This document shows positions 15,506 through 22,337 of a stretch of 53,102 nt of DNA, piece after piece. Below the pieces are notes generated by a model that saw nothing but the letters and a program-made list of their open reading frames with translations, was not told where the DNA came from and searched no databases. The stretch is from Ferruginibacter sp. (GTDB taxonomy: Bacteria > Bacteroidota > Bacteroidia > Chitinophagales > Chitinophagaceae). A program made the translations under genes and the position numbers. Numbering within the stretch: position 1 is the stretch's first letter; the number at the start of each line of letters is the position of its first letter. Where the stretch lies: positions 1-53,102 of the forward strand of contig JAGNRZ010000002.1 in NCBI GenBank assembly GCA_017988335.1. The letters are read 5' to 3'.

Positions 15506-16174
15506 TTATTGAATTCCTGTTTTTTTCATCTGTTGATTTTCTTCGTATGTCATTACACGATAGCCAGTTTTTGGAGTATCAAATTTAGAGGCGGCTACTA
15601 CACCAAAATCTATTTTAGATAAAGTATACTTAATTTTAGTTTTACCAGCTTCAATTTCGTACTCCATAGCCAATCCAGGTAAATTAATAAAAGTATGATT
15701 GTACTCTTTATTAGCTACCACAACATCTGAACTGTAATACACCACAAAAGTTTTACCATTAGCCATTTTAGCTATTGCTTTTTTACAATTATACCCTGCA
15801 ATGGTTTTAGTATCATTAGTAAATTCAAATGTTACATCTTTATAGGCCTTATTTTTAGACTCCCAGTTTTCTTTAGTTAGTGTAATCATTAATTTTTGGC
15901 TGCTATATTCTTTTAAAATAACTGCATTGCCAGTTTTAGCATCATGTATATTACTTTCGTTACCTAATGCACTTACCATATCTGTACGGCTTTTTGCACC
16001 CTTTAAATACACTGTAGTTGTAGCTCCATCTAAGGCATCAGCCATTTGAGGTTCTTTATTACCTGTATTTACAGTTACATCATATACAATTGTACCTTCT
16101 GATATTGTTTTTTGTGCAAATACATTCACTGTTAACATAAGTACAATAGCTAATAATACATTCTTCTTTTTCAT
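15506..16174 (-). CDS. Secreted DUF4412/GLPGLI-like protein
   Basis: The protein has about 222 residues with a signal peptide (MKKKNVLLAIVLMLTVNVFA). The mature part starts with EGTIVYDVTVNTGN and carries strands such as TTVYLKGAKSRTDM, KTIAGYNCKKAI and YYSSDVVV. This fits the Bacteroidota DUF4412/GLPGLI group of periplasmic proteins of unknown role, in which a motif like 'i.gynCkkA' is conserved. An upstream ATG (16210) would add 12 polar residues before the signal. ATG 16174 is preferred because a TATCTTTA box (16191-16198) lies between the two starts. Confidence 0.65.
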   Translation of the reverse strand: MKKKNVLLAIVLMLTVNVFAQKTISEGTIVYDVTVNTGNKEPQMADALDGATTTVYLKGAKSRTDMVSALGNESNIHDAKTGNAVILKEYSSQKLMITLTKENWESKNKAYKDVTFEFTNDTKTIAGYNCKKAIAKMANGKTFVVYYSSDVVVANKEYNHTFINLPGLAMEYEIEAGKTKIKYTLSKIDFGVVAASKFDTPKTGYRVMTYEENQQMKKTGIQ

Positions 16175-16239
16175 TTTGTCGTCTTTACTATAAAGATAAT
16201 AAAATCTCATGCCACACTTTAAACATCTTATAATAAAAA

Positions 16240-16270
16240 GACCTGCAACAAGTATAAATGGTTGCAGGTC
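16240..16270 (-). terminator. Terminator of yidC
   Basis: GACCTGCAAC and GTTGCAGGTC form a perfect 10-base stem with an 11-base loop. On the minus strand the hairpin is followed by TTTTTATT. It lies directly after the yidC stop. Confidence 0.85.
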
Positions 16271-16297
16271 AGTGCATTTTAAATTCAGTTTTAACGT

Positions 16298-18151
16298 TTA
16301 TTTACCTTTGTTTTTTAAGTCCTGCATTTTCTTTTGAGCTTCTTGCATAGCTGCAAGACGTTCGGCTAGTTTGCTTTGCTTTACCGGTTTTTTCATATTA
16401 TCTGCTATTTGTAATCTAATCTTATCAGGGTCAATAATCCATTTTTGTATTACAAATTGAAGTATTAATGTAATGGTATTTGATATAGTGTAGTACCAAG
16501 TTAAAGCAGCTGGCATACTATTAAAAAAGAAGAACATAATTATTGGAAATATATAGGGCATATATTTTAGCATAGGATTGTTGTTATCCTGCATATTGCT
16601 CATCCCTTGCAACGAAATAAAGAAACTAGTAAGTGTAGCAGTTATATTAAACAAACTAATATGGTTACCTAAACCAGGTATTCTAAACGGAAGGTTTACA
16701 ATAGTATCGTAAGATGCTAAATCTTTAGCCCAAAGAAAATCTTGCCCTCTTAAATCAATATTGGCCTGAAAGAAAAAGAATAAAGAGGTAAAAATGGGTA
16801 TTTGTAACAACGCTGGTAAGCATCCTCCTAAAGGGCTTACTCCTGCACTTTTCCAAAGTTTCATTTGCTCCATACCAAATCCTTGTTGATCAAAATCTTT
16901 AGTTTTTGGGTTGGTGAATTTTGCCCTAAGTGCATCAACTTCTGGCTTTAACGCTTTCATTTTTGCACCACTTAAATAACTCTTATATAATATAGGAGAT
17001 GTTATTAAACGAATAAATAAAGTAAGCATTAAAATAACCAATCCGTAATTTGTAAAAAAGCCTTTAATAAAATCCCAAACTGGCAAAAGCATGTGCCTAT
17101 TAATATATTTTACAAAAGCAAATGGACCATTACCATAAGGCACTATATTATCCATTTTATTATCATACTTCTTTAAAATATTATAATCGCTTGGGCCATA
17201 ATAAAGCTGTAAAGGAACTGTAGCTGCATTAGCATTTGGTACAGCAAGTTTACCAGTAAAAGTAGTGTGAGCCAAAGTGGTTGTGCTATCGCTGCTTAAT
17301 TTCCACTTTGCATTGGCGTTGGCAAATTTATCTTTACTAACAATAGCAGAAATGAAAAATTGTTGTTTTAACGAAACCCAGTTTACTCCTTTTTCAAAAT
17401 TCTTATCATCATCGCCTCTTATGTATTCAAAATCAGTTTTACCATTTTCGTTATAATCAAAATGCAATTGCTGAGATTCGTATTGCTTATCTTTTTCTGC
17501 TAAAGTAGCTTCAGATTGCCATGTTAAATTAATAGTGTTATTGGTAAATAATTGACTAGCACCATTGGTTACAATAGCAAAGTCAACCATATAATCATCT
17601 TCCTTAATAGTGTATTGATGGGTAATTTCTTTACCTGTACTATCTTTTAACGTATATGTAATGGTTTGAGATTTATCTGCATTTTGCTTTTTTACAGCCG
17701 CTGGAAAATAAGTATCTGCAATTTTTAAAACAACATTATTGCCTCCTATAGCTTCGTAGCTAATTTTATTAAAACTGCCGTTTTGCAATAACACAGGTTG
17801 CCCATTGTAAGTTTTAAACTTTTTAAGTTCCACCAATTTAGGTTGAGCACCTTTATTGCTAAAAGTAATTTTAATAACATTATTTTCAACCACAGTTAAT
17901 TCTTCAACAGTATTAGATTGTTGAAATGTAGATTGCTGCTGTGTATTTAGTCTTTTTAAAGTATCTGTTTTTAAAGAATCTAATTTAGCAATGGCTGGGT
18001 CAACTTTAGGTTTTGTTTTTGCTATTGAATCTGCTATTCGCTTTTGCTCCTCTTGATGTGCTTTTTGGCTTTGACTATTAAAATACATCATACCAAAAAG
18101 CAAAAGGCCTATTAATGAAAAACCAATAATCGTATTTTTATCTTTAAACAT
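16298..18151 (-). CDS. Membrane protein insertase YidC
   Basis: This 617-residue insertase places proteins into the inner membrane, alone or with SecYEG. An N-terminal anchor (IGFSLIGLLLFGMMYF) leads to a large periplasmic beta domain (about residues 80-340). The conserved five-helix core then starts near FTNYGLVILMLTLFIRLITS, including the positively charged groove residue Arg in LFIRLI. The core continues through MEQMKLWKSAGVSPLGGCLP and the last helices near residue 570. A basic tail ends the protein. The size is normal for Bacteroidota. A TACCTTTG box lies 20 bases upstream. Confidence 0.97.
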   Translation of the reverse strand: MFKDKNTIIGFSLIGLLLFGMMYFNSQSQKAHQEEQKRIADSIAKTKPKVDPAIAKLDSLKTDTLKRLNTQQQSTFQQSNTVEELTVVENNVIKITFSNKGAQPKLVELKKFKTYNGQPVLLQNGSFNKISYEAIGGNNVVLKIADTYFPAAVKKQNADKSQTITYTLKDSTGKEITHQYTIKEDDYMVDFAIVTNGASQLFTNNTINLTWQSEATLAEKDKQYESQQLHFDYNENGKTDFEYIRGDDDKNFEKGVNWVSLKQQFFISAIVSKDKFANANAKWKLSSDSTTTLAHTTFTGKLAVPNANAATVPLQLYYGPSDYNILKKYDNKMDNIVPYGNGPFAFVKYINRHMLLPVWDFIKGFFTNYGLVILMLTLFIRLITSPILYKSYLSGAKMKALKPEVDALRAKFTNPKTKDFDQQGFGMEQMKLWKSAGVSPLGGCLPALLQIPIFTSLFFFFQANIDLRGQDFLWAKDLASYDTIVNLPFRIPGLGNHISLFNITATLTSFFISLQGMSNMQDNNNPMLKYMPYIFPIIMFFFFNSMPAALTWYYTISNTITLILQFVIQKWIIDPDKIRLQIADNMKKPVKQSKLAERLAAMQEAQKKMQDLKNKGK

Positions 18152-18170
18152 CTATATAATTTTAAGTGGG

Positions 18171-18178
18171 CAAAGGTA
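18171..18178 (-). promoter_or_regulatory. -7 promoter box of yidC
   Basis: On the minus strand the bases read TACCTTTG, a match to TAnnTTTG, about 20 bases before the yidC start codon. Confidence 0.55.
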
Positions 18179-18287
18179 GTGAGTTTTGGGCTACGGTTTG
18201 CAGTTTTAAGAGTACAGTTTACAGTTGGTAATTTTTAGGTAGTAACGGTAAAATTTTACATTTTCTCCAATATGTAGGTAAATAAAA

Positions 18288-18315
18288 AACTCTCCTTTAA
18301 AGGGAGAGTTTTTAG
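18288..18315 (-). terminator. Terminator of rplY
   Basis: AACTCTCC and GGAGAGTT pair around a T/A-rich loop with runs of T on the minus-strand exit side. It lies 18 bases beyond the rplY stop. Confidence 0.75.
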
Positions 18316-18332
18316 TATTACTTATTTAATGA

Positions 18333-18977
18333 TTATTTTTTTGCAGCAGGTGCAGCAGCTTTAGCGGCAGCAGGTGCAGCAGCACCTTTAGCAGCTGGAG
18401 CAGCCTTAGCAGCAGCAGTCTCTTCTTGCTTAAGCTGACGAGTCATTGTTACAGAAGCTACTGGAATACGAGGAGAGTTCATTATTTCCATGTTTTCTGC
18501 CTTAATATCCTGAATACGTACGTTTTCATTTAATTCCAACGTAGTTAAGTCCATCTCTATATTCTCTCTTAAATATTTTGGTAACGTTTTTACCTTAACA
18601 TTTTTAATTTTAAGTACAAGCTTACCACCAGCTTTAACCCCTGCAGGTGTACCCACAAATTTTAATGGCAAAGTGGCTATTACTTTTTTATCTTCTACTA
18701 ATTCTAAAAAATCAACGTGAATTAATTCGTCTGATACTTTACCAAATTGTAAATCTTTAAGAATACAACGGTAAGTTTTACCTTCTACTTTAATTTCGGC
18801 CAATTTAAATTCCGAAGTATAAACGATTGATTTAAAAGATGCTGCAGGTGCAGAGAAGCTAATCTCTTTTTCGCCACCATAAATTACAGCTGGCACAAGT
18901 TGCTGAGAGCGAAGTTGGCGGGTGGCTTTTTTTCCGCTTTCGGTCCTCAGTTGTCCTTCGATTGTAATTGATTTCAT
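18333..18977 (-). CDS. 50S ribosomal protein L25 (Ctc form)
   Basis: The protein has about 214 residues and binds 5S rRNA. The start MKSITIEGQLRTESGKKATRQLR and the VPAVIYGGEKE turn are typical of the L25 N-terminal domain. The TL5/Ctc C-terminal domain follows (LPLKFVGTPAGVKAGGK). The tail is a low-complexity Ala/Pro/Lys stretch of about 30 residues. An upstream in-frame ATG at 19028 would add 17 residues that do not look like L25 and would overlap the promoter box at 19000-19007, so ATG 18977 is preferred. Confidence 0.92.
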   Translation of the reverse strand: MKSITIEGQLRTESGKKATRQLRSQQLVPAVIYGGEKEISFSAPAASFKSIVYTSEFKLAEIKVEGKTYRCILKDLQFGKVSDELIHVDFLELVEDKKVIATLPLKFVGTPAGVKAGGKLVLKIKNVKVKTLPKYLRENIEMDLTTLELNENVRIQDIKAENMEIMNSPRIPVASVTMTRQLKQEETAAAKAAPAAKGAAAPAAAKAAAPAAKK

Positions 18978-18999
18978 TTTGTTATAAATTTTTGAGCGG

Positions 19000-19007
19000 C
19001 GAAGGTA
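19000..19007 (-). promoter_or_regulatory. -7 promoter box of rplY
   Basis: The minus strand reads TACCTTCG, one change from TAnnTTTG, about 22 bases before the rplY ATG. It supports the shorter start of the gene. Confidence 0.45.
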
Positions 19008-19028
19008 CGACAAAATAGGCAATTTCAA

Positions 19029-19388
19029 TTAGTATTTTTCTCTATTATTTATCATGCCTTATAATATTTTACCAATCTCTGCATTTTTTTCAACAAAATG
19101 TGTACCCAATTGATTATCAACATATTTACACTACAAATTCTAGCCAACCAGAAATTTTTAAATTTTCCATATCACTATCAGTTATTTTGGCAATAAAATG
19201 TGTAGAATAAAGTTTTTTAAGATATGCTTCTAATAAGCAAATAGAAACGCTTTTAGATTAACGCCTTATTTGTTCGTTACTAAGTATCTTCTCTCTGAAG
19301 GAAATGAATTTGAAATTTCAAAAAATTCCTTAGCTAATTCAAATGCTTTTTTATAGACAGTAGTGTTTTTTACTGATTTAGCAGCCAT
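19029..19388 (-). pseudogene. Decayed four-helix-bundle (23S rRNA intervening-sequence type) gene
   Basis: Read on the minus strand from ATG 19388, the first frame gives TVYKKAFELAKEFFEISNSF and PSERRYL. The next frame gives QIRR, then a stop, then LLEAYLKKLYSTHFIAKITD and SDMENLKISGWLEF. A third block returns to the first frame with GTHFVEKNAEIGKIL and MINN. These blocks appear in the order of the roughly 120-residue four-helix-bundle proteins first noted in 23S rRNA intervening sequences, and the span is exactly 360 bases. Two frameshifts and several stops break it. Apart from this remnant and flanking promoter boxes, the 530-base gap between rplY and the next gene holds nothing. Confidence 0.75.
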
Positions 19389-19482
19389 TTACTTTTGTGA
19401 CTTAACTCTATCTTTATTGATTAGCAAATTTATTGCCTATTACCCATCGTACACTACCTACTGACTATTCAAGCACAAACCT

Positions 19483-19490
19483 TATTTTTG
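19483..19490 (+). promoter_or_regulatory. -7 promoter box before the 19508 gene
   Basis: TATTTTTG fits TAnnTTTG and lies 17 bases before ATG 19508. It falls inside the longer frame that would start at 19433, which supports the shorter start. Confidence 0.5.
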
Positions 19491-19507
19491 CATCAAACTA
19501 CTTATAT

Positions 19508-19972
19508 ATGAATCATGTTCTTATAACACACAATATTTTACGCTGGGCAGTTTTGCTATTTGGTGTATGGACTTTAATAAACGCTTTAACAGGTGTATTT
19601 AGCAAACGTTATTTTACAGGTACCGATAATAAAGTGAATCTGTTTTTTATGATTAGCTGCGATATTCAATTATTACTTGGTTTAGTATTGTATTTTAATA
19701 ATAATCATTTTAAAATTTTAAAAGAAAATACAAAAGAGGTTATGAATGGAACAATCCCTGGTGAAAGATTTTTTGCTGTAGAGCATACTCTAATTATGAT
19801 TATTGCATGGCTATTAGTACATGTGGGTAGAAGCATGGTTAAAAGAGCAGATACTGATGCTGCTAAACATAAAAAAAGTTTAATTTATTTTGGTATTGCT
19901 TTAGTTATAATTTTAGCAATGATACCTTGGCCATTTAGGCAAATGGGTAGAGCCTTATTTCCTTCGTTTTAA
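19508..19972 (+). CDS. Four-helix membrane protein, cytochrome-b-like
   Basis: The protein has about 154 residues and four hydrophobic segments (near residues 12-30, 45-65, 95-115 and 128-148). Histidines lie near the membrane faces (MNHVLITHNILRW and FAVEHTLIMIIAWLLVHVGRS), a pattern found in small Bacteroidota proteins often named 'cytochrome B'. Heme binding is possible but not shown. It precedes surE by 13 bases, and surE overlaps the next gene, so the three probably form one operon. ATG 19508 is chosen because a promoter box lies just before it. Confidence 0.65.
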   Translation: MNHVLITHNILRWAVLLFGVWTLINALTGVFSKRYFTGTDNKVNLFFMISCDIQLLLGLVLYFNNNHFKILKENTKEVMNGTIPGERFFAVEHTLIMIIAWLLVHVGRSMVKRADTDAAKHKKSLIYFGIALVIILAMIPWPFRQMGRALFPSF

Positions 19973-19985
19973 TTACAAATAATTT

Positions 19986-20765
19986 ATGTCGAAAAAGATA
20001 AATAACAAGCCAACTATTTTAATTACTAATGATGATGGCATTACAGCCCCTGGTATTAAATGTTTGATAGAGGCTGTAAAAGATTTGGGTAATGTAGTGG
20101 TGGTAGCACCCGATAAGCCACAAAGCGGCATGGGGCATGCCATTACTATTGGCAATCCTTTACGTTTAAATCAAGTGCATTTGTTTGAGGGTGTAGAAGC
20201 ATGGCAAACTAGCGGCACACCGGTTGATTGTGTTAAACTAGCTGTAGATAAAGTTTTGCATCGCAAACCCGATTTATGTTTAAGTGGCATAAACCATGGT
20301 GCTAACCATAGCATAAATGTAATTTACAGTGGCACTATGAGTGCTGCTATGGAAGCCGCTATTGAAAGCATACCCAGTGTAGGCTTTTCATTGTTAGACT
20401 ATAGCTTTGAAGCAGATTTTACTGAAGCTAAAAAATTTGTTACTCAAATTGCTACTTGGATTTTAGAAAATAATAAAGAAAAGCGTTTATTACTTAACGT
20501 TAACATTCCTAAAAAATCGGATAAAAAAATTAAGGGGATAAAAGTTTGCCGCCAGGCAGATGCTAAGTACAAAGAAGATTTTCATGAACGTAAAGATCCT
20601 CATGGAAAAAATTATTATTGGTTAACTGGCGAATTTATTAATAACGATAAAGCAAAAGATACAGATGTGTGGGCTTTAAATAATAATTATGTAAGTGTAG
20701 TACCTATACAATTTGATTTTACTAACTACACTTTAAAAAAGCACTTAGCCAAAAAATTTATATAA
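19986..20765 (+). CDS. 5'/3'-nucleotidase SurE
   Basis: This 259-residue acid phosphatase removes phosphate from nucleoside 5'- or 3'-monophosphates, with roles in stress and stationary phase. The metal-binding ITNDDGITAPG is at residues 10-20. GMGHAITIGNPLRL, TSGTPVDCVKLA and SGINHGANHSINVIYSGTMSAAMEA follow in the family order. Length is normal and there is no signal peptide. The stop shares one base with the start of the following membrane-protein gene, which indicates translational coupling. Confidence 0.95.
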   Translation: MSKKINNKPTILITNDDGITAPGIKCLIEAVKDLGNVVVVAPDKPQSGMGHAITIGNPLRLNQVHLFEGVEAWQTSGTPVDCVKLAVDKVLHRKPDLCLSGINHGANHSINVIYSGTMSAAMEAAIESIPSVGFSLLDYSFEADFTEAKKFVTQIATWILENNKEKRLLLNVNIPKKSDKKIKGIKVCRQADAKYKEDFHERKDPHGKNYYWLTGEFINNDKAKDTDVWALNNNYVSVVPIQFDFTNYTLKKHLAKKFI

Positions 20766-21064
20766 TGATTTTAAAAAGAGATGATTTAAAGTTGGGATTA
20801 ATACTGGGCTTTGTAGGCCCATTGATAGGAATACTAATTTATAAATTTGTAAAACTAAAAGTATTATCATTTAAAGAAATGATTCAATACATGGTTTACG
20901 AACCTGGGCATGCCACATTAAGCGTTGCTCTTACTTTGGCTTTATTTGTAAATGCCGTATTATTTACGTTGTATTTAAATGGCAGAAGAGATAAAACAGC
21001 AAAGGGTATATTTTTAGTAACACTTATTTATGGTGTAGCAGTTTTGTTTTTAAAATTATTTTAA
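20765..21064 (+). CDS. Small three-helix membrane protein
   Basis: The protein has 99 residues with hydrophobic segments at about 10-28, 50-68 and 80-97. The loop FKEMIQYMVYEPGHATLSVALT is the most distinctive part. It has no catalytic motif that I can recognise. Its start codon overlaps the surE stop by one base, so it is made from the same transcript. Proteins of this type often accompany surE and lpxB in Bacteroidota, but the role is unknown. Confidence 0.65.
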   Translation: MILKRDDLKLGLILGFVGPLIGILIYKFVKLKVLSFKEMIQYMVYEPGHATLSVALTLALFVNAVLFTLYLNGRRDKTAKGIFLVTLIYGVAVLFLKLF

Positions 21065-21087
21065 GTTTTACTACGTAAAAGTAAGTA

Positions 21088-21150
21088 GCCACAAATTACA
21101 CAAATGAACACAAATAAAAACAATTAGTGAAAATTAGTGCAATTAGTGGC
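21088..21150. repeat. Imperfect inverted repeat between genes
   Basis: GCCACAAATTACACAAAT and, further on, ATTAGTGCAATTAGTGGC form the arms of an imperfect inverted repeat with internal near-copies of AATTAGTG. Such elements are scattered between genes in many Bacteroidota. It may form a stem-loop between the small membrane gene and lpxB. Confidence 0.55.
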
Positions 21151-21197
21151 AACAAAAAACTACGTTGTAGTTACTCCTTTCATTTTAGTTTTAGCAA

Positions 21198-22328
21198 ATG
21201 ATTAATTCATCTTCTTCCAAAAAATTATACATAATAGCTGGCGAAGCCAGTGGCGATTTGCATGGAAGCAATTTGATTAAGCAACTTAAAGCAATTGACA
21301 ATAATATTGATATTAGATGTTGGGGAGGAGATAAAATGCAAGCCGCTGGAGGTAGTTTAGTAAAGCATTATAAAGATTTAGCCTTTATGGGCTTTATAGA
21401 AGTTTTAAAAAACCTACCTACTATTTTAAAAAATATTCGTTTTTGCAAAGAAGATATTTTAGCTTACCAGCCAGATGCAGTAGTGCTGGTAGATTATCCT
21501 GGCTTTAACTTACGCATTGCCAAATGGGCAAAACAGCAAGGCATAAAAGTTATTTACTACATTTCGCCACAAGTATGGGCTTGGAAGGAAAACAGAGTAA
21601 AAATGATGAAGCAATGCATTGACAAAATGATTTGCATTTTACCTTTTGAAAAAGATTATTATAAACAAAAATGGAATTGGGAGGTGGAGTATGTTGGGCA
21701 TCCATTGGTAGAAGTAGTTGAAGATTTTAAAACAAGTATTCCTTCGCCACTCAATACTTACCACTTACCAATTATTGCACTTTTACCTGGTAGCAGAAAA
21801 CAAGAAATTTTAACGAAGCTCCCTATCATGTTGTCGGTAGTTAGTCATTTTCCAAACTACCAATTTATTATAGCAAAAGCGCCAGGGCTTGATGAAGATT
21901 TTTATAACAATCTTATTGCTACTTACCCCAATGTAAGTTGGGTAGTTAACGAAACCTATGCACTATTATCAAAAGCCAAAGCAGCATTAGTAACCAGTGG
22001 TACAGCTACTTTAGAAACAGCATTGTTTGAAGTACCACAAATTATTTGTTACAAAGGCAGTGTCATTTCATACCAAATTGCTAAACGCTTAATAAGTATA
22101 AAATTTATTGGTTTGGTAAATTTAATAATGAATAAAGAGGTAGTTAAAGAGCTAATTCAACATGAATTAAATACAAATAATTTAGTAGCAGAATTAAGCT
22201 TACTTTTAAATAATACACAAAAGCAACAACAAATTAATACCGATTATAGCAACTTAAAAAAACTATTAAAGCTTGGAGGCAATGCTTCTAAAAATGCTGC
22301 TGATAGTATCTATTTGTTTCTACAATAA
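21198..22328 (+). CDS. Lipid-A-disaccharide synthase
   Basis: This 376-residue GT19 glycosyltransferase joins UDP-2,3-diacylglucosamine and lipid X to make the lipid A disaccharide. The N-terminal IAGEASGDLHGSNLIKQL, then YISPQVWAWKENRV, ALLPGSRKQEI and the nucleotide-binding VTSGTATLETALFEVP occur in family order. It is a peripheral inner-membrane enzyme. It follows the surE pair after a 133-base spacer and converges with the PUL regulator 10 bases away. It shows that the organism makes lipopolysaccharide-type outer membranes. Confidence 0.95.
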   Translation: MINSSSSKKLYIIAGEASGDLHGSNLIKQLKAIDNNIDIRCWGGDKMQAAGGSLVKHYKDLAFMGFIEVLKNLPTILKNIRFCKEDILAYQPDAVVLVDYPGFNLRIAKWAKQQGIKVIYYISPQVWAWKENRVKMMKQCIDKMICILPFEKDYYKQKWNWEVEYVGHPLVEVVEDFKTSIPSPLNTYHLPIIALLPGSRKQEILTKLPIMLSVVSHFPNYQFIIAKAPGLDEDFYNNLIATYPNVSWVVNETYALLSKAKAALVTSGTATLETALFEVPQIICYKGSVISYQIAKRLISIKFIGLVNLIMNKEVVKELIQHELNTNNLVAELSLLLNNTQKQQQINTDYSNLKKLLKLGGNASKNAADSIYLFLQ

Positions 22329-22337
22329 TTTAACTCA

